From assembly GCA_015143295.1 (NCBI GenBank), contig CM026561.1, positions 43,590,875-43,654,874 on the forward strand: DNA of 64,000 bases. The letters are read 5' to 3'. This stretch comes from Tetracentron sinense (lineage: Eukaryota; Streptophyta; Magnoliopsida; Trochodendrales; Trochodendraceae). Of this stretch, positions 45,600 to 59,226 are shown piece after piece; position 1 is the first letter of the stretch, and the number at the start of each line of letters is the position of its first letter. The position numbers and the translations under genes are program-made. Under the pieces are notes generated by a model, which was given only the letters and a program-made list of their open reading frames with translations, searched no databases and was not told where the DNA came from.

Positions 45600-46900
45600 C
45601 CTGGGTTGCTCGTAAGACTTCAACTATGTCAAAATTGATGATTTAAAGTCTTATTAAAAAGGGATAAGACTTGAATTCTCATAATAATAAAAATTAATTT
45701 TGCTAGAAATCTTGACAAAGTGACAAACTTCATGACAATTGTCAATAAAGTGCAAAGTGTCAAGCTTTACAAGTCTCAACAGTCTCAATAAAATAAAGGA
45801 CCTAGAGGTAAAAGGGATTTACCTTTTTCTAAATTGATTTTAAGGGTAGTTTAAGGGGTTGCAAAAGTAACTGCACCTAACCTAAAAGGAGCATTAGAGT
45901 ATATATATAAATATGTATTATTAGTTCTCCTACTATCTCATATTTTCTATGAAGAGAATTATCCTTTTATCCAAGAATTGTAATCGTATCCTCTCAATAG
46001 TTTATAAATTCAGTGGTTAGACTCACCTGATCACACTATTTATTTTACTAAATTTTAATATTTATGTTTTAGGTGGCTAATCTAAACTCGCACAAGAGAT
46101 CTCATGGTTGAGATGTAGAATGTAACCAATTTTTTTTTTTAACTTGGATAATATTCTTGCTAATACATACGTAGATCTCAATGACAACCCCAGGCGTGCA
46201 CTACTTCGGCATTGGCGACATGGGGAGCGGGTTTTTCCACATTAATAAGTAACTAATGATGGGTAATAATATAAGGAATCTAGCTTAATTAGTTTTTTTA
46301 TTAGTGTGAGGGTTGTTAAAAAATAGTAGTTTCTCATTGCATTTGAGATTTCTGTCACTCACCTAATACCATTTTGTTTGTTTGGTATCTGATAATGGAT
46401 CTCAGGATACCCCAAATAAGCATCTATACCTTTCTTGTGGTTAATATGATTTGTCAAATTAAATAAGGTCATGTGTGTATATAGATGGTGAACCATCCCA
46501 TTCTCGTGTGATCTTTCTTTGATCGAAGAGCAAGTCCTTTTCCCAATTAAATAGAGAGAAGTAGAAGGCCGTGACTTAAAATGGTGAGAGATCTAGTGGG
46601 TAGCTTGGGATGGACGTTGATAACTCGGTGGTTACTTACTAGATCCTAATACAGATTTGTTTATTTCGAGCGAGGAGTTGAAGACTGAAGGGTCTTTTGT
46701 TGGATTAAATTTGAATTTGCTTTTTCTAATCATGAATGATTAAAACAATAGTTTCCGGTGTGCATAATTGACCCTATTGAAACAATTATATCAAGGTTGT
46801 TACGATCTAGAAGTAACTTTTGATTTATTTTTTTACTTTTTTATACATAAATGACAATTGTTAATAATTTTAGTTAAGATTTTTAGAGATTAATTTTAAG
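45600..46900. other. No recognisable gene
   Basis: AT-rich, no coding similarity seen in about 1.3 kb. Confidence 0.35.
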
Positions 46901-46914
46901 CCGGAGTTATGCTT

Positions 46915-47046
46915 CAAGCAGAGCTCCCCTTTTTACATTATGGTCGTGACACGTTTGTAATTCCTATGAGAGGCTGGGCAAATTTGCAACGCATCATAAT
47001 TATAAGATTACCAATATCACAGTGTAAAAAGGGGAACTCCACTCAA
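46915..47046. repeat. Foldback with 23 bp inverted ends
   Basis: gagctccccttttttacatt-like sequence at the left (gagctccccttttta) is matched by taaaaaggggaactc at the right in inverted orientation. About 85 bp lie between. Confidence 0.6.
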
Positions 47047-47539
47047 TGTCGTGAAGCAAAGATCCTCTTTGTATTTAAACTATTTTTTTTACTATAAACG
47101 ATATTAATAATATGAATTTTGACTAGATTGGCTGTTATGTAACATTCATATTGGTTGGAATTGGCCGAATCACAAGTAATGGAGTGTGTAACGATTGTCT
47201 TTTATGTTTCCTATAATTTTATAGGTAACGACCTTGATAACGGCTTGAACCTTGTCAAAATTGTTACGTAACGATTTGGCAATTTTTATTAGTTGTTACC
47301 ATGTTTCCAAACCAAATGCATCTTCTAATGTTAAATTCTTACTAAGTTGAACAATTAATCACCATTCAAGGATAGTGTTATTAACCGTCTGAATTTATCT
47401 ATGCTATAAGGAGAGTCCACCGCAAGCATAATAAGCTTCGCCCAAATAGTGAAGGTCATTTGACACGAAAGTTCTGGTTTCTTATCCTTTAAGAAACTTA
47501 ATATTTACGTGTAAAGTTTAATCCTAACAACTCACCAAC

Positions 47540-47668
47540 GAGGTAAGGTATAGTTCTATACTCAAAATATTCCTTAATTTTTTTTAGTCAAAATGCCCTC
47601 ACTAGGGTCCCTCTTCCCAGTCTCTTCCCTTCCTCTCTTTCACGTGCATCATACGTGTTGCCCACTAG
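47540..47668 (+). mobile_element. Helitron 3' end
   Basis: A hairpin CACGTGC-ATC-ATACGTG (47641-47657) is followed by ttgcccactag, and the element stops at CTAG (47665-47668) with T as the next base, as Helitrons do. The preceding 130 bp (ctcaaaatattccttaattt, tccctcttcccagtctcttc) is shared with the end at 48770. The 5' TC end was not located. Confidence 0.65.
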
Positions 47669-47929
47669 TATAGATAAAAAAAGATGCCTCATGTTCAAAA
47701 CATTAATTGAATCTTTTCTAATTTCAAAACTACCTTTGCTCTTATCTCATCTTTTTCTCCTTCTTATCTTAAAGCCTTTGAAAATCTATATAATATTTTA
47801 CAAAATTCTCAAACTACCCTTATTATAATCATTATATAAGACAAACACTTAATTGAATATTTGCTTAATTCTCATACTATTCCTACTCATATTTCTATTA
47901 AGCTTGAAATTCTCTACGGTTATAACCAG

Positions 47930-48235
47930 ACTCCTTGGAGTCCAATTACGCTACCGAGGTCGCCTTGTGTCTCTTTTAACACTCTTTAATTGTGGTTAAG
48001 ATTCACCCACCCCTAAGGTTCGCCAACTTATAATTGGAATTTAGAAAAAAAAAAAATATGGAAAAGAAATTTAACCCTTGGAATTAGTGAATTTTAATTA
48101 GGGTTTTAAAAAATTAATATTTTTTTTTTCTAAAAACCAAGGATAGGTGGTGAACTCTAAGGGTAGATAAATCTTAACCACAGTTAAGGGGTGTCAAAAG
48201 AACATGACAAACTCAAGGGGCGTAACGGAACTCCA
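47930..48235. mobile_element. Foldback MITE of the ggttaagattcactcac family
   Basis: Most complete member: starts actccttggagtcc aattacg, gaggtcgcc, gtgtctcttttaacact, ttgtggttaagattcaccca. The opposite arm is accaaggataggtggtgaac, ataaatcttaaccacagtta, aggggtgtcaaaag, ggggcgtaacggaactcc. The arms are about 110 bp around an A/T-rich core. Confidence 0.78.
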
Positions 48236-48480
48236 ATTGTGGTTAAGATTCACCGACCCCTAGGGTTCACCCACTTATTCTTGATTTTTAGTAAAAAAAT
48301 ATTAATTTATTTTACATATTGGTTAAAATTCACTAACTCCTCGGGTTAAAAAAGAATTTTCATATTTTTTTTGGAAAATGAAGGGTAAGGGGGTGAACCA
48401 TAGGGGTGGGTGAATCTTAATTACAATTAAGTAGTGTTAAAAGGGATACATGACGACCTCAATGGTGTGACCTGACTCCT
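48236..48480. mobile_element. Second foldback MITE, directly adjoining the first
   Basis: Left arm attgtggttaagattcaccg, ccctagggttcacccactta. Right arm aagggtaagggggtgaacca, gggtgaatcttaattacaat, tgttaaaagg, gacctcaatggtgtgacctg. It shares its junction with the preceding member, which gives a head-to-tail pair. Confidence 0.75.
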
Positions 48481-48559
48481 CGCTTTCTTGGCAAAATGCT
48501 CCAAAAGAAGAACGTCTCGCCAAGGCCTGGATCGCCCATTTTCTTTGCTATACCCAAAA

Positions 48560-48770
48560 TGTCTTTAAAGCTTTTTGGTTCTTAAAATGTCCCAACATCA
48601 TATTTCAATAAGCAACGTCTCTCATAATTTTTTTAAAAATAAAAAATGTCCCTCAAGTTTCTATACCCAAAATATTCCTTACTTTTTTCCGAAATGTCCT
48701 CACTAAGGTCCCTCTTCCCAATCTCTCTCTCCCTTCCTCTCTCACGTGCATCGCATGTGCCACACACTAG
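48560..48770 (+). mobile_element. Helitron 3' end, second copy
   Basis: Hairpin CACGTGC-ATC-GCATGTG (48743-48759) followed by ccacacactag and then T. CTAG ends at 48770. The upstream 120 bp match the copy at 47540-47668 (acccaaaatattccttactt; aggtccctcttcccaatctc). The 5' end was not located. Confidence 0.65.
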
Positions 48771-49306
48771 TCATTAGTAGTTATGATTAGTGGGTTAGTA
48801 ACTGGCGAGTGAACTTTTGATAACTTGTGAGTGAATCACTTGCTTGTCACATCACTGAAGAAAAACTTTCGTCTCTTTTTAGACCACCTCATAAGAGAGT
48901 AACACCTCGCCATCTAAGCTAGAGGGGCAGGCATGGTTTATAAACTATGATAGGAGAGAGTGGCATCGGCAACACAAGTTTCATTTCACCTTCCACTCTA
49001 TTAAAGTCATAACTTCATAATTTCAGTTACATTGGTACTGTCTATATTTATGTGTAGATCTGCCTTGAGCTTGCTTCCTTCATTCTTGATGTTTTAAATG
49101 TTATACTTAAAATTATAAGTTCGGTATGTATGTTATCAAATCAATTGGTCCTATCCATATTCACGTGTAGAGCCTTGAACCTGCATCCTTCACCCACCCT
49201 CCCCCTCTTCTCATTGATGATTGAAAGGTCTAGATTGATAATATGGTGGACTATGAGTCTATGTCTAATATGCTGTCTAATATGCCCGGCCTTGTGCCGT
49301 GTCAAC
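48771..49306. other. No recognisable gene
   Basis: About 0.5 kb between the Helitron end and the hAT-like MITE; nothing recognised. Confidence 0.35.
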
Positions 49307-49631
49307 TAGGGGTTTCAATGTGTGGGTAAAATAATTTAGGCCTTAGGACTGGGCTCAATTTCTTAGGCCCATATTAATGTAGGCTGGGCTATCGCTTGGC
49401 TACTCAAAGCCTGCCCCAATCTGATATATATTGTTTATCTTCTAAATACTTATCATTACTAACTTATATATATATATGAGAGAGAGGGAGAGAGAACCCA
49501 CATTGTTATGGTAACAATGTGCACATTATTATTAAAAAAGCTCGGCTTAACTAAAAAAGCAGGGCTTAGCCTACATATATCAAGGTCGTTTGAAGTCAAG
49601 TCTAACCAATCCCGACCCATTGACAACCCTA
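49307..49631. mobile_element. hAT-type MITE
   Basis: Left end TAGGGGTTTCAATGTGTGGG, right end reversed TAGGGTTGTCAATGGGTCGG. The middle has paired aggcccatattaatgtaggc and agcctacatatat segments. The flanks do not form a clear 8 bp duplication. Confidence 0.5.
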
Positions 49632-50292
49632 TTTCACATCTGCGTGATCTATGGTGCTTAATTAGGGGTGGCAATTGGACCAGGATGGGTTAATCCAAGC
49701 TCAATCCAAAGTTTGAAACCTTAGCCTAAGCTTAGCCCATCCCAATCTCAACCTGAGCATCCTAGCCCAAGCTTGACTCACAAATAACATTGAACTTAGG
49801 GCCAAGTTCGGGCTGACCGAAATTCAGCATGGTTGAGACCGAGTTCGAGCTGAGTTTAAGCTTACGCTTTTCATAGATAAATAAGTCTTGCATACTATCC
49901 AAATAATGTATGAGGAAAAAGAAATCTAAAACATCCATTAGTTAACTTATGAAGATCAACTTGATTCCAACCAAAAAAAAAGATCAACTTGATCCGATGA
50001 TCATAACATGTCATTCATTGTATTTTCTTGCATTTATCTATGAGTATTGCTAGGACACTACTGGACTATCTTTGGGTCTCCTCTACAAAAAAAAAATGTA
50101 GTGGATGACACTATTATATAACCAAATGGAAACTCAAATGTAAGTTTCAAGTTCATGAATTTTATTACCTTCCTATATTGATTGAAATGTGATCCGGTGA
50201 ATGCTCCATCAGGAACTCAGTGTTCTGTCGTGCATCTAGTGCTAATTGGATGGCGATGGAACTCAAACATAAGCTCTCTCTATATATGTAGA

Positions 50293-50731
50293 CCAGTAGA
50301 GACCCCGTGCGATGCAAGGGTGTGAATAAAAAAAATCTCTACAACTCTCTCTATCTCTCTTATCACAATCTCCTAAAATTTCTCTCTACATTCTGTCTCT
50401 ATCCTTCTTATCTCTCTTTTTATCCCTTATCATAGTCCCCTAAAATCTCTCTCTACATTCATTATCTCTCTTATCACAATCTCCTAAAATCTTTCAAATG
50501 ATTTTTGAATTGTGAAGAAAACGTATGTATCCCCCACAATCTCTCCAAAAGTTTTTGAATTGAGAGAGAGATGTGTGAGAGAAAGTGTTAACGGTTGGGA
50601 TTTTAAAAAGGATGCCACGTGACATCCTTAAAATAAGATTCCTAGGATTAAAGATTGGAAAGCAAAGAGAGGGGGTTAAGTAGCACTTAGTTGTTGGAGG
50701 TTAGGTGACACTTATTTATTTATATTATAGA
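50293..50731 (-). mobile_element. Helitron, 439 bp, non-autonomous
   Basis: On the minus strand it starts TCTATAATATAAATAAATAA preceded by A, and ends with the hairpin CCCTTGC-ATC-GCACGGG, then gtctctaCTGG followed by T. It therefore has the TC start, subterminal hairpin, CTRR end and A/T flanks of a Helitron, with no target duplication. The inside is pyrimidine-rich (ctctctctac) with no rep/helicase coding. Confidence 0.85.
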
Positions 50732-50733
50732 TA

Positions 50734-51749
50734 CTAGCAAAGACCCCGAGTGATGCACGAGATAATAAGTCTAACTCATTGAATTATAAATAATATTTAA
50801 TTAGTTAGAATAATTTAACTTTGATTTTTAGAAAAACAAATTAACCACATGAATGAGTGAATTATATTCACGGTTAAAAAATTGAGTATTTTTTGTAAAA
50901 ACTAAGGTTAGATTATTTAACCTTAAGGTGAGTAAATCTTAACCATAGTATTTGAATTTTTTTATTGTATGATTTTAGGGTATACGTGGTTGGCTTGTCT
51001 TGATTCTCATTTGTTTATTAGTTGTTGGGGCATGGGGGTTGTGTAGATTTTCTACACAATGGATTTTGGCAGCGTTGGTCACAACCTGCTCCCCCGCTAT
51101 GGCAACGCTATAACCTCAAGTCGTGAAGATTTTCCAGGGTCCCTCCCATTGTAAATCACATTTAAAGAACCCAAAGATAATCTAAGGAACATAGTTAAAC
51201 AAACAAGTTTCTTTATTTAATCAAGAAGAGACATCGACCAAAAAAAATCAAGGAGAGACATGGATCAAAAAGATTCAAGAAGAGACATTAATAAGTAAAA
51301 ACTATCACTAACCTCAATTTCGACGGAGAATAGATAAAAGACTTGTAAATTTCTTCTAAGTTAGCCTTTTGGCAAACAGGTTGGCTGGCCATATTTATGG
51401 AACAGAGATTGCTTGTGGAGGACGTTTCATGTGGCAAACGTGAGTATTGTTTGGAGATAGATAGAGATAAAAATGTGAGAAAATTTAAGAAGAGGGGTGT
51501 GAGAAACTTGAGTAAATCGTGTATTGTTTGGGGAGATAGAGATTTGTGGGAAAATTTAGGAAGAGGTTAGAGGTGGTCTTGCTTAACATAGTAGAAGAAC
51601 GGTGAAGATTAAAGAAGAAAGCCCACATGACACCTCTACGATAGAACTCATAGGATTGTGGAGATTGAAGATTGTAGAGCAAAGAGAGGGAGCTAGTTGG
51701 TACTTATTTGTTGGGGGGTTAGGTGACACTTATTTATTTATATTATAGA
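50734..51749 (-). mobile_element. Helitron, 1016 bp, non-autonomous
   Basis: Same family as the 439 bp copy: on the minus strand it begins TCTATAATATAAATAAATAA after A (51748 and down). It ends CTCGTGC-ATCA-CTCGGG, gtctttgCTAG (50734), then T. A piece of the ggttaag MITE family (about 50820-50960) and internal phrases such as agagagggagctagttgg occur inside. No coding. It abuts the other Helitron with only two bases, TA, between. Confidence 0.85.
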
Positions 51750-51944
51750 TAGATTTCAGGTCGAGCTGAACTAAGGGTAGCCCAAAATCTACTCCAAGCT
51801 TAGATTCTAGTTCATAAGGAATGTTCAGCCCAACCCAAAATAAGGAAGGTTCAACCCACCCAAACTTTGGTTTGAATAATAGAGCTTCGGACCAGACCAG
51901 CCCAATTGCTTGTCCACCCCTAACCCTAGCTCCATACATGATAC

Positions 51945-52312
51945 TAGGGGTGCACACGGTTCGGTTTGGGTCGGTTCTGGGAATTTTTGGGACCGAATCG
52001 TAGAGCCTCAGTTTGAAAAAAAATCAACCCAGAACTGAACCGTAGAGTCTCGGTTCTACCCATGGGTTGGTTCCTATTAGGGTTCATACGATTTTCAATT
52101 CTCTGCTCCACATTCGGTTCTTAGTTTAGTTCGATTCGTGTGTCCCACATTCGGTTCTAAGTTTGGTTTCAAATTGGAACAGACCATAACCGAACCAAAG
52201 AAAATCGGTTTAAGTAAAATAGGACCTAGAACCCAACCGAGACTTTAAAAAAACTGAGCCAAACCAAACCATGGTGGTCGGTTCAGTCCGGTTCACGGTT
52301 TGTGCACCTCTA
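51945..52312. mobile_element. hAT-type MITE upstream of RPS5
   Basis: Left end TAGGGGTGCACACGGTTCGG, right end reversed TAGAGGTGCACAAACCGTGA. Flanked by CATGATAC (51937-51944) and CGTGATAC (52313-52320), an 8 bp duplication with one transition. The inside is rich in ggttcggttt/aaccgaacc motifs. It stops about 100 bp before the RPS5 TATA box. Confidence 0.88.
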
Positions 52313-52329
52313 CGTGATACCACTACATA

Positions 52330-53041
52330 AACGGCCTAGGATAGGGCACATTCAGAATTTTGATGAAAAGACAAGGTTACTTTAGCCAAAAGCAATATTC
52401 TACTGCGCCGTGGGTATAAATAAAAAATTAGGGTTTTTCGACTCTGAGTTTGCGAACTTGGATCAAGCGGCCTCCATTATCGTCCTCTATCTCTCTATCT
52501 TTCCAGAGCATAGGTCCATCATCGTCTCTCAGATTTTTTATATCTTTTATCTATGTTTGCCTTTTTTTTTTTGTTTGGATTCCCTGTAAGATTCTAATAC
52601 CCTAGAAGTACGATTACAACCAGTTTTTTTTCATGGTGGAAGCTTTGTTTTTTTTCTGAATGTGGTCTAATTTTGGAGTTGGAAAGTAGTAGGGTTTCAA
52701 CATGTTTTTGTGTTTTGATTTTTTGATTAGATAACAGTAGATCTGGTGTTATATTCATGCTTTAGACTGTTTTGAATTTGTAGTAGATGCATTTGATTTG
52801 ATTGCTTTATACTCTAAATTCTTGGATTTATTCATTAAACGCGTTTCTCTTTATGTCTCCATAAAGATGCTTTCACGTTTATATGCTACGAGTAGCTTAC
52901 AGGAGATACTTGTATTTTTTTTTTTTGATCGATAAAACAGGAGATACTTGTATCAGTATCTTCTAAAAGAGAAACCATGATGTCTATAGGTATTAGAACG
53001 TATTACATCTGAAATCCTTTCATTTTGAATGTTGAAAAGAA
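52330..53041 (+). promoter_or_regulatory. RPS5 promoter and 5' leader
   Basis: TATAAATA at 52415-52422 is followed by ttagggttt (52428-52436), the reverse of the telo-box aaaccctaa common near ribosomal protein gene starts. A C/T-rich leader follows (ctctatctctctatctttcc). Both motifs and their spacing recur in the minus-strand copy (about 16535-16500). A leader intron is likely because about 500 nt separate this from the ATG, but its splice sites were not fixed. Confidence 0.65.
52916..52939 (-). mobile_element. Tail-only LINE insertion, 24 bp
   Basis: On the minus strand it reads tgttttatcgatc followed by a run of A, like the LINE 3' end at 4995-5020 (tttattaccgatcaaaaa). It is flanked by a perfect 14 bp duplication ggagatacttgtat (52902-52915 and 52940-52953). 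The RPS5 copy at 15960-16000 has a single aggagatagtttgtat and no insert. Confidence 0.7.
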
Positions 53042-56184
<3,143 letters not shown>

Positions 56185-56855
56185 GAGATAATTTTAGTAG
56201 GTGTTAGCATGTTGATGCAAAACTTAATGGTAAAGGAGTTTTGTTTGTCACTTTCTGATTCTCCAATAGGTAATTTGGGAATATACATTGCAATAGACCA
56301 TTTGCAGTTTAGTTTGGATGATTGTTCTTTTTAATGGTGAAATTTGGCGTGAACCCATTCTCTCTACTGAGATTTCTGTAGAAATTATTAAACGCAAGGT
56401 TATCCAATATTGCATAGGAGTGCCTCACCGCATTGTTCCTGAATGTGCTCGGCTTGGCCCGTTTTGTGGGACCCAAGACCCAACGAGAAATCTTAACTGA
56501 GTCCATGCAAATTGCCCCACCAATAAGGGCTATGAAGGGGTGTTACTGTAAGGCTACTGTACAATAAGAATCTTGTTTGTATGCATTGCCACATTGAGGT
56601 AAGTATTCCATCAAAGGAAGTGTTGGCGTAATTGCTAGTTTTATTGGGTTTGGTTTGCAAGAAACACACTTTTACTTTCTTGCACTTTCTCAAAAGTAAA
56701 AAACTCTCTAAAAACTTCATCCATTTTTTTTATAGTTATTTTGAAAGAAAATTTAAGTTTCTCTTTATTTTCTTTCACCCACTTTTTCGCTCAATGAACA
56801 AATCCCTTATGTATTATGTATTTATTTACTGAGACTCATGGGTCCATTTCATATC

Positions 56856-56858
<3 letters not shown>
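56185..56858. other. RPS5 3' flank, no further gene
   Basis: Probable 3' UTR and downstream sequence. Short frames exist on both strands but none is recognisable. The polyadenylation site was not determined. Confidence 0.4.

Positions 56859-56887
<29 letters not shown>
56859..56887. repeat. Homopolymer run of 29 C
   Basis: Uninterrupted C run at the edge of a MITE-family fragment; the length may be miscounted. Confidence 0.9.
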
Positions 56888-57062
56888 GTCCTTGTGTCCA
56901 TTTTAACACTGCTTTAACCCTGGTTGAGATTAACTAAATTAAAACTAAGATTTTGGTTTTTTTCTTTTTTGGGAAACCTATGTTGGATTGCTTAACCCTA
57001 GGGCGAGTGAATACTAACCACAGTAGGTAAGTATTTAAAATTGGGGCGTGGACCAATGAGGA
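56888..57062. mobile_element. Member of the ggttaag MITE family
   Basis: gtgtccattttaacactgct, taaccctggttgaga, ttggattgcttaaccctagg and gtgaatactaaccacagta match the arms at 16575-17022. It ends ggaccaatgaggac, as the array there does (gaaccaatgaggac). Confidence 0.65.
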
Positions 57063-57063
57063 C

Positions 57064-57130
57064 CGGCTATTCCGTTATAAAATGGGAACCAGGTACCAGC
57101 CATTCTGCTATAAAATGGGAACCAGGTATG
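57064..57130. repeat. Tandem duplication of 34 bp
   Basis: ggctattccgttataaaatg ggaaccaggta is followed by the near-identical agccattctgctataaaatg ggaaccaggta. Confidence 0.85.
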
Positions 57131-57424
57131 TTTACTATTTTCCTTACTTTAATTAGTTACTTGTGCAATCAATTGAAGCATCCACAAATTTTTCACAGCC
57201 TATGTGGATTCAACCCATTGCATAATAAATAGTTTCATCAATTTCAAGAGATTTGAAGTTAGCAATTTTTTTTTCTGGTTTGAAAGTTAGTGATTACCAG
57301 CTAGCATTTTCCATTCCACCTAATGATCATTTTCCATGTTTTTCATATAGGGAACGGATTGCAATTGCTTTTTCTAATCATCATGTGACAACCAGGTAGA
57401 GTAGAACTTATTTGCAAAGGCTCA

Positions 57425-57595
57425 ATTTTTTTTTTTTGTTCTTGACATACCACTACTACTTTGGGTTAGCTGGGGTTAGTATCTGTTCAGGGGTTAGCAA
57501 AGGGTTACAACGCACCCTCCACGCGGGATCGATACCCGGCACCACCCTCCTAGTGAGGGGATACACAAACCAGTGGGCTAATCCCACGGTGCGTA
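57425..57595 (-). mobile_element. tRNA-derived SINE, minus strand
   Basis: The minus strand has an A-box-like ttagcccactgg and a B-box-like ggtatcgatccc about 50 nt further on, then gcgtggagggtgcgttg. The 3' end runs into a run of about 13 A (57425-57438 as T on the plus strand). This is the layout of a pol III SINE. It shares style with the SINE at 63015-63150. Confidence 0.6.
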
Positions 57596-57599
57596 TCCT

Positions 57600-57996
57600 C
57601 TAGGTTTTATTACTAAACTTACATTATTCTCCTAGGTTTTATTTGTTTGGAGGAAAATGTTGTAGAAAATAAAATGATTCTCAAATTTCAGCTAATTTTG
57701 TGGACAATTTTTTCCCTCATGCATAAAGTAAAAATTGACATTATTTGCAATTAATGATCATTTTGCAGTATTCAAAACACAAAAATTAACTTTTTCGCAT
57801 GACAATAATCCAATACTGTGGGATGTTTGATAAAACTTAAAATAAGAGTTTATTGACTTTATTAAATTAAGTTCTTATTTAATAATAAGACTCTTGATAA
57901 GTAATCTAAAGTTTATTTTTAAAAATAACTTATTTTATTTATTTTCTTATACAGGCAATGTCATTTTTTTTTTACCATTCTATCATTATAAATAGA
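57600..57996. other. AT-rich, no gene
   Basis: Includes facing aataagagtttatt/aataataagactctt segments near 57843-57895, possibly the remains of a foldback. No coding similarity. Confidence 0.4.
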
Positions 57997-58161
57997 AGAT
58001 GAGATTTTTCTCTAAACACAACCAAAGTATTTTGATAGATCCAAAATACACCTTATTTAAAAAAACTTCTCTAAATACACCCAAACGATCTTTTAAGACT
58101 CTTTCATCCTTATATCAAAATAAAGTGTCTCCCACCACTGTAACTCGCTTCTTCCTCACCA

Positions 58162-58300
58162 TTATCCTATTCCCGCCAGCCCCGCTTTGTCACCCCCTTT
58201 GTTGGTGGTCGCTGCATCCACCTTCATAGCTATCTCCTTCGCCGTATGCTTCTTTAGCTTTACCTTTCCAGTCCTGCTTCCTTGCCTCTCTGTCTCTCTC
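58162..58300 (-). pseudogene. Lysine-rich gene fragment inside the long-TIR element
   Basis: The minus strand reads RTGKVKLKKHTAKEIAMKVD, AATTNKGGDKAGLAGIG. It reminds me of the N-terminus of a small plant protein of unknown function, normally starting MTGK..KKHTAKE (then AGG here would be a lost ATG). That memory is weak. An exon edge may follow near 58175. Its strand is opposite to the kinase fragment. Confidence 0.33.
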
Positions 58301-58950
58301 TTTACTCTTAACTGAAATAAATCAACGGTGAATAAACAAACCAAGTAATAAATATATATAGAGAGACCAGAAAACCCTAATCTTGAGATCTAGATTTAGG
58401 GGAGGAGAGATACTATAACAAGTGAGGTGGGTATGGATTAAAGATGGAACTGAGAAAAGAAAGAGTTAAATCAAAACAAACATAAATCAATTTATATTGG
58501 CCGATAATCCATTAGTTGATCGATGGATCCACTTGTATTTGTTTCAAGTTTTAGAACTAGCAGATTGAGAAAAAGGAAAAGGAAAAACAAAAAAAAATGG
58601 TACCTTTAATTGCAGGAGACGCCCTCTTCCCTACTTCCACCACTCCCCTTCCTCAATTGCGGCTACCACCAACCACCGATGAAGGAAAATAAAGATGCGC
58701 AAAGAGATGGATTATTATAGTTGTGAATAAAAAGAAGGAAATATTCACTCCTCGGTCGGAGGACCTCGTGTACCCTTTTTACTCCTTCCACTTGCAAATT
58801 GTTTAGATACCAAGAACTCATATCTATGACATCTAACTTCATGTCAGGTTTGTTTTCATCCCTTAATTTCATGTCAGTAGTGACTTGTTTGAATCCAGAT
58901 TGTGTTATATACGGGCTTTACTTGAACACTTTCGTCCAATAATTCTACAA

Positions 58951-59226
58951 AATATGGTTGTAAAAGGAGGCAATAGTTAGGTTTATAGAGGGTTTCTTCC
59001 AATCGGGAAGGAACTGACTCTGAAGATATTGAAGCTATCTGAAAATGTGTTGAAGGAGTTTGTTATGGAAATTGAGATCATTATTGCCTTACATCACAAT
59101 AACATCATTTCCCTCTTTGGGTTCTTCTTTGAGGACAACAGTCTTCTCTTAGTTTATGGTTTTCTATCAAGAGGAAGCCTAGAAGAAAACCTTCACGGTA
59201 CAAAATTACCTTATAGATTTTAGATC
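58951..59226 (+). pseudogene. Protein kinase N-lobe fragment inside the long-TIR element
   Basis: Reads NMVVKGGNS, a stop at 58978, then VYRGFLPIGKELTLKILKLS, ENVLKEFVMEIEIIIALHHN, NIISLFGFFFEDNSLLLVYG, FLSRGSLEENLHG, and ends in a stop at 59221. This is a glycine-rich loop (GKGGNS changed to VKGGNS), the VYRG strand, the lysine strand (TLKIL), the C helix with its glutamate and the hinge of a receptor-like cytoplasmic kinase. The wording is close to plant RLCKs that also carry UspA-like domains. The catalytic loop and activation segment are absent: the fragment stops about where an exon would end. Confidence 0.8.

Larger units (their letters stand above)
49663..51922. mobile_element. Possible hAT-like element carrying two nested Helitrons
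   Basis: Left end TAGGGGTGGCAATTGGACCA, right end reversed TAGGGGTGGACAAGCAATTG, both followed inward by gccca/agctt-rich subterminal sequence. No target duplication was found (tgcttaat against accctagc), so the two ends may belong to different insertions. The Helitrons at 50293-51749 lie inside. Confidence 0.35.

Noticed and set aside
49663..51922. A confident hAT element spanning both Helitrons
   Set aside because: The ends look right but the flanking 8-mers do not match; kept only as a low-confidence feature.
58600..58690. Third captured exon in the long-TIR element
   Set aside because: A C-rich stretch with a possible acceptor (attgcag|gagacg) exists, but its peptide resembles nothing recognisable.
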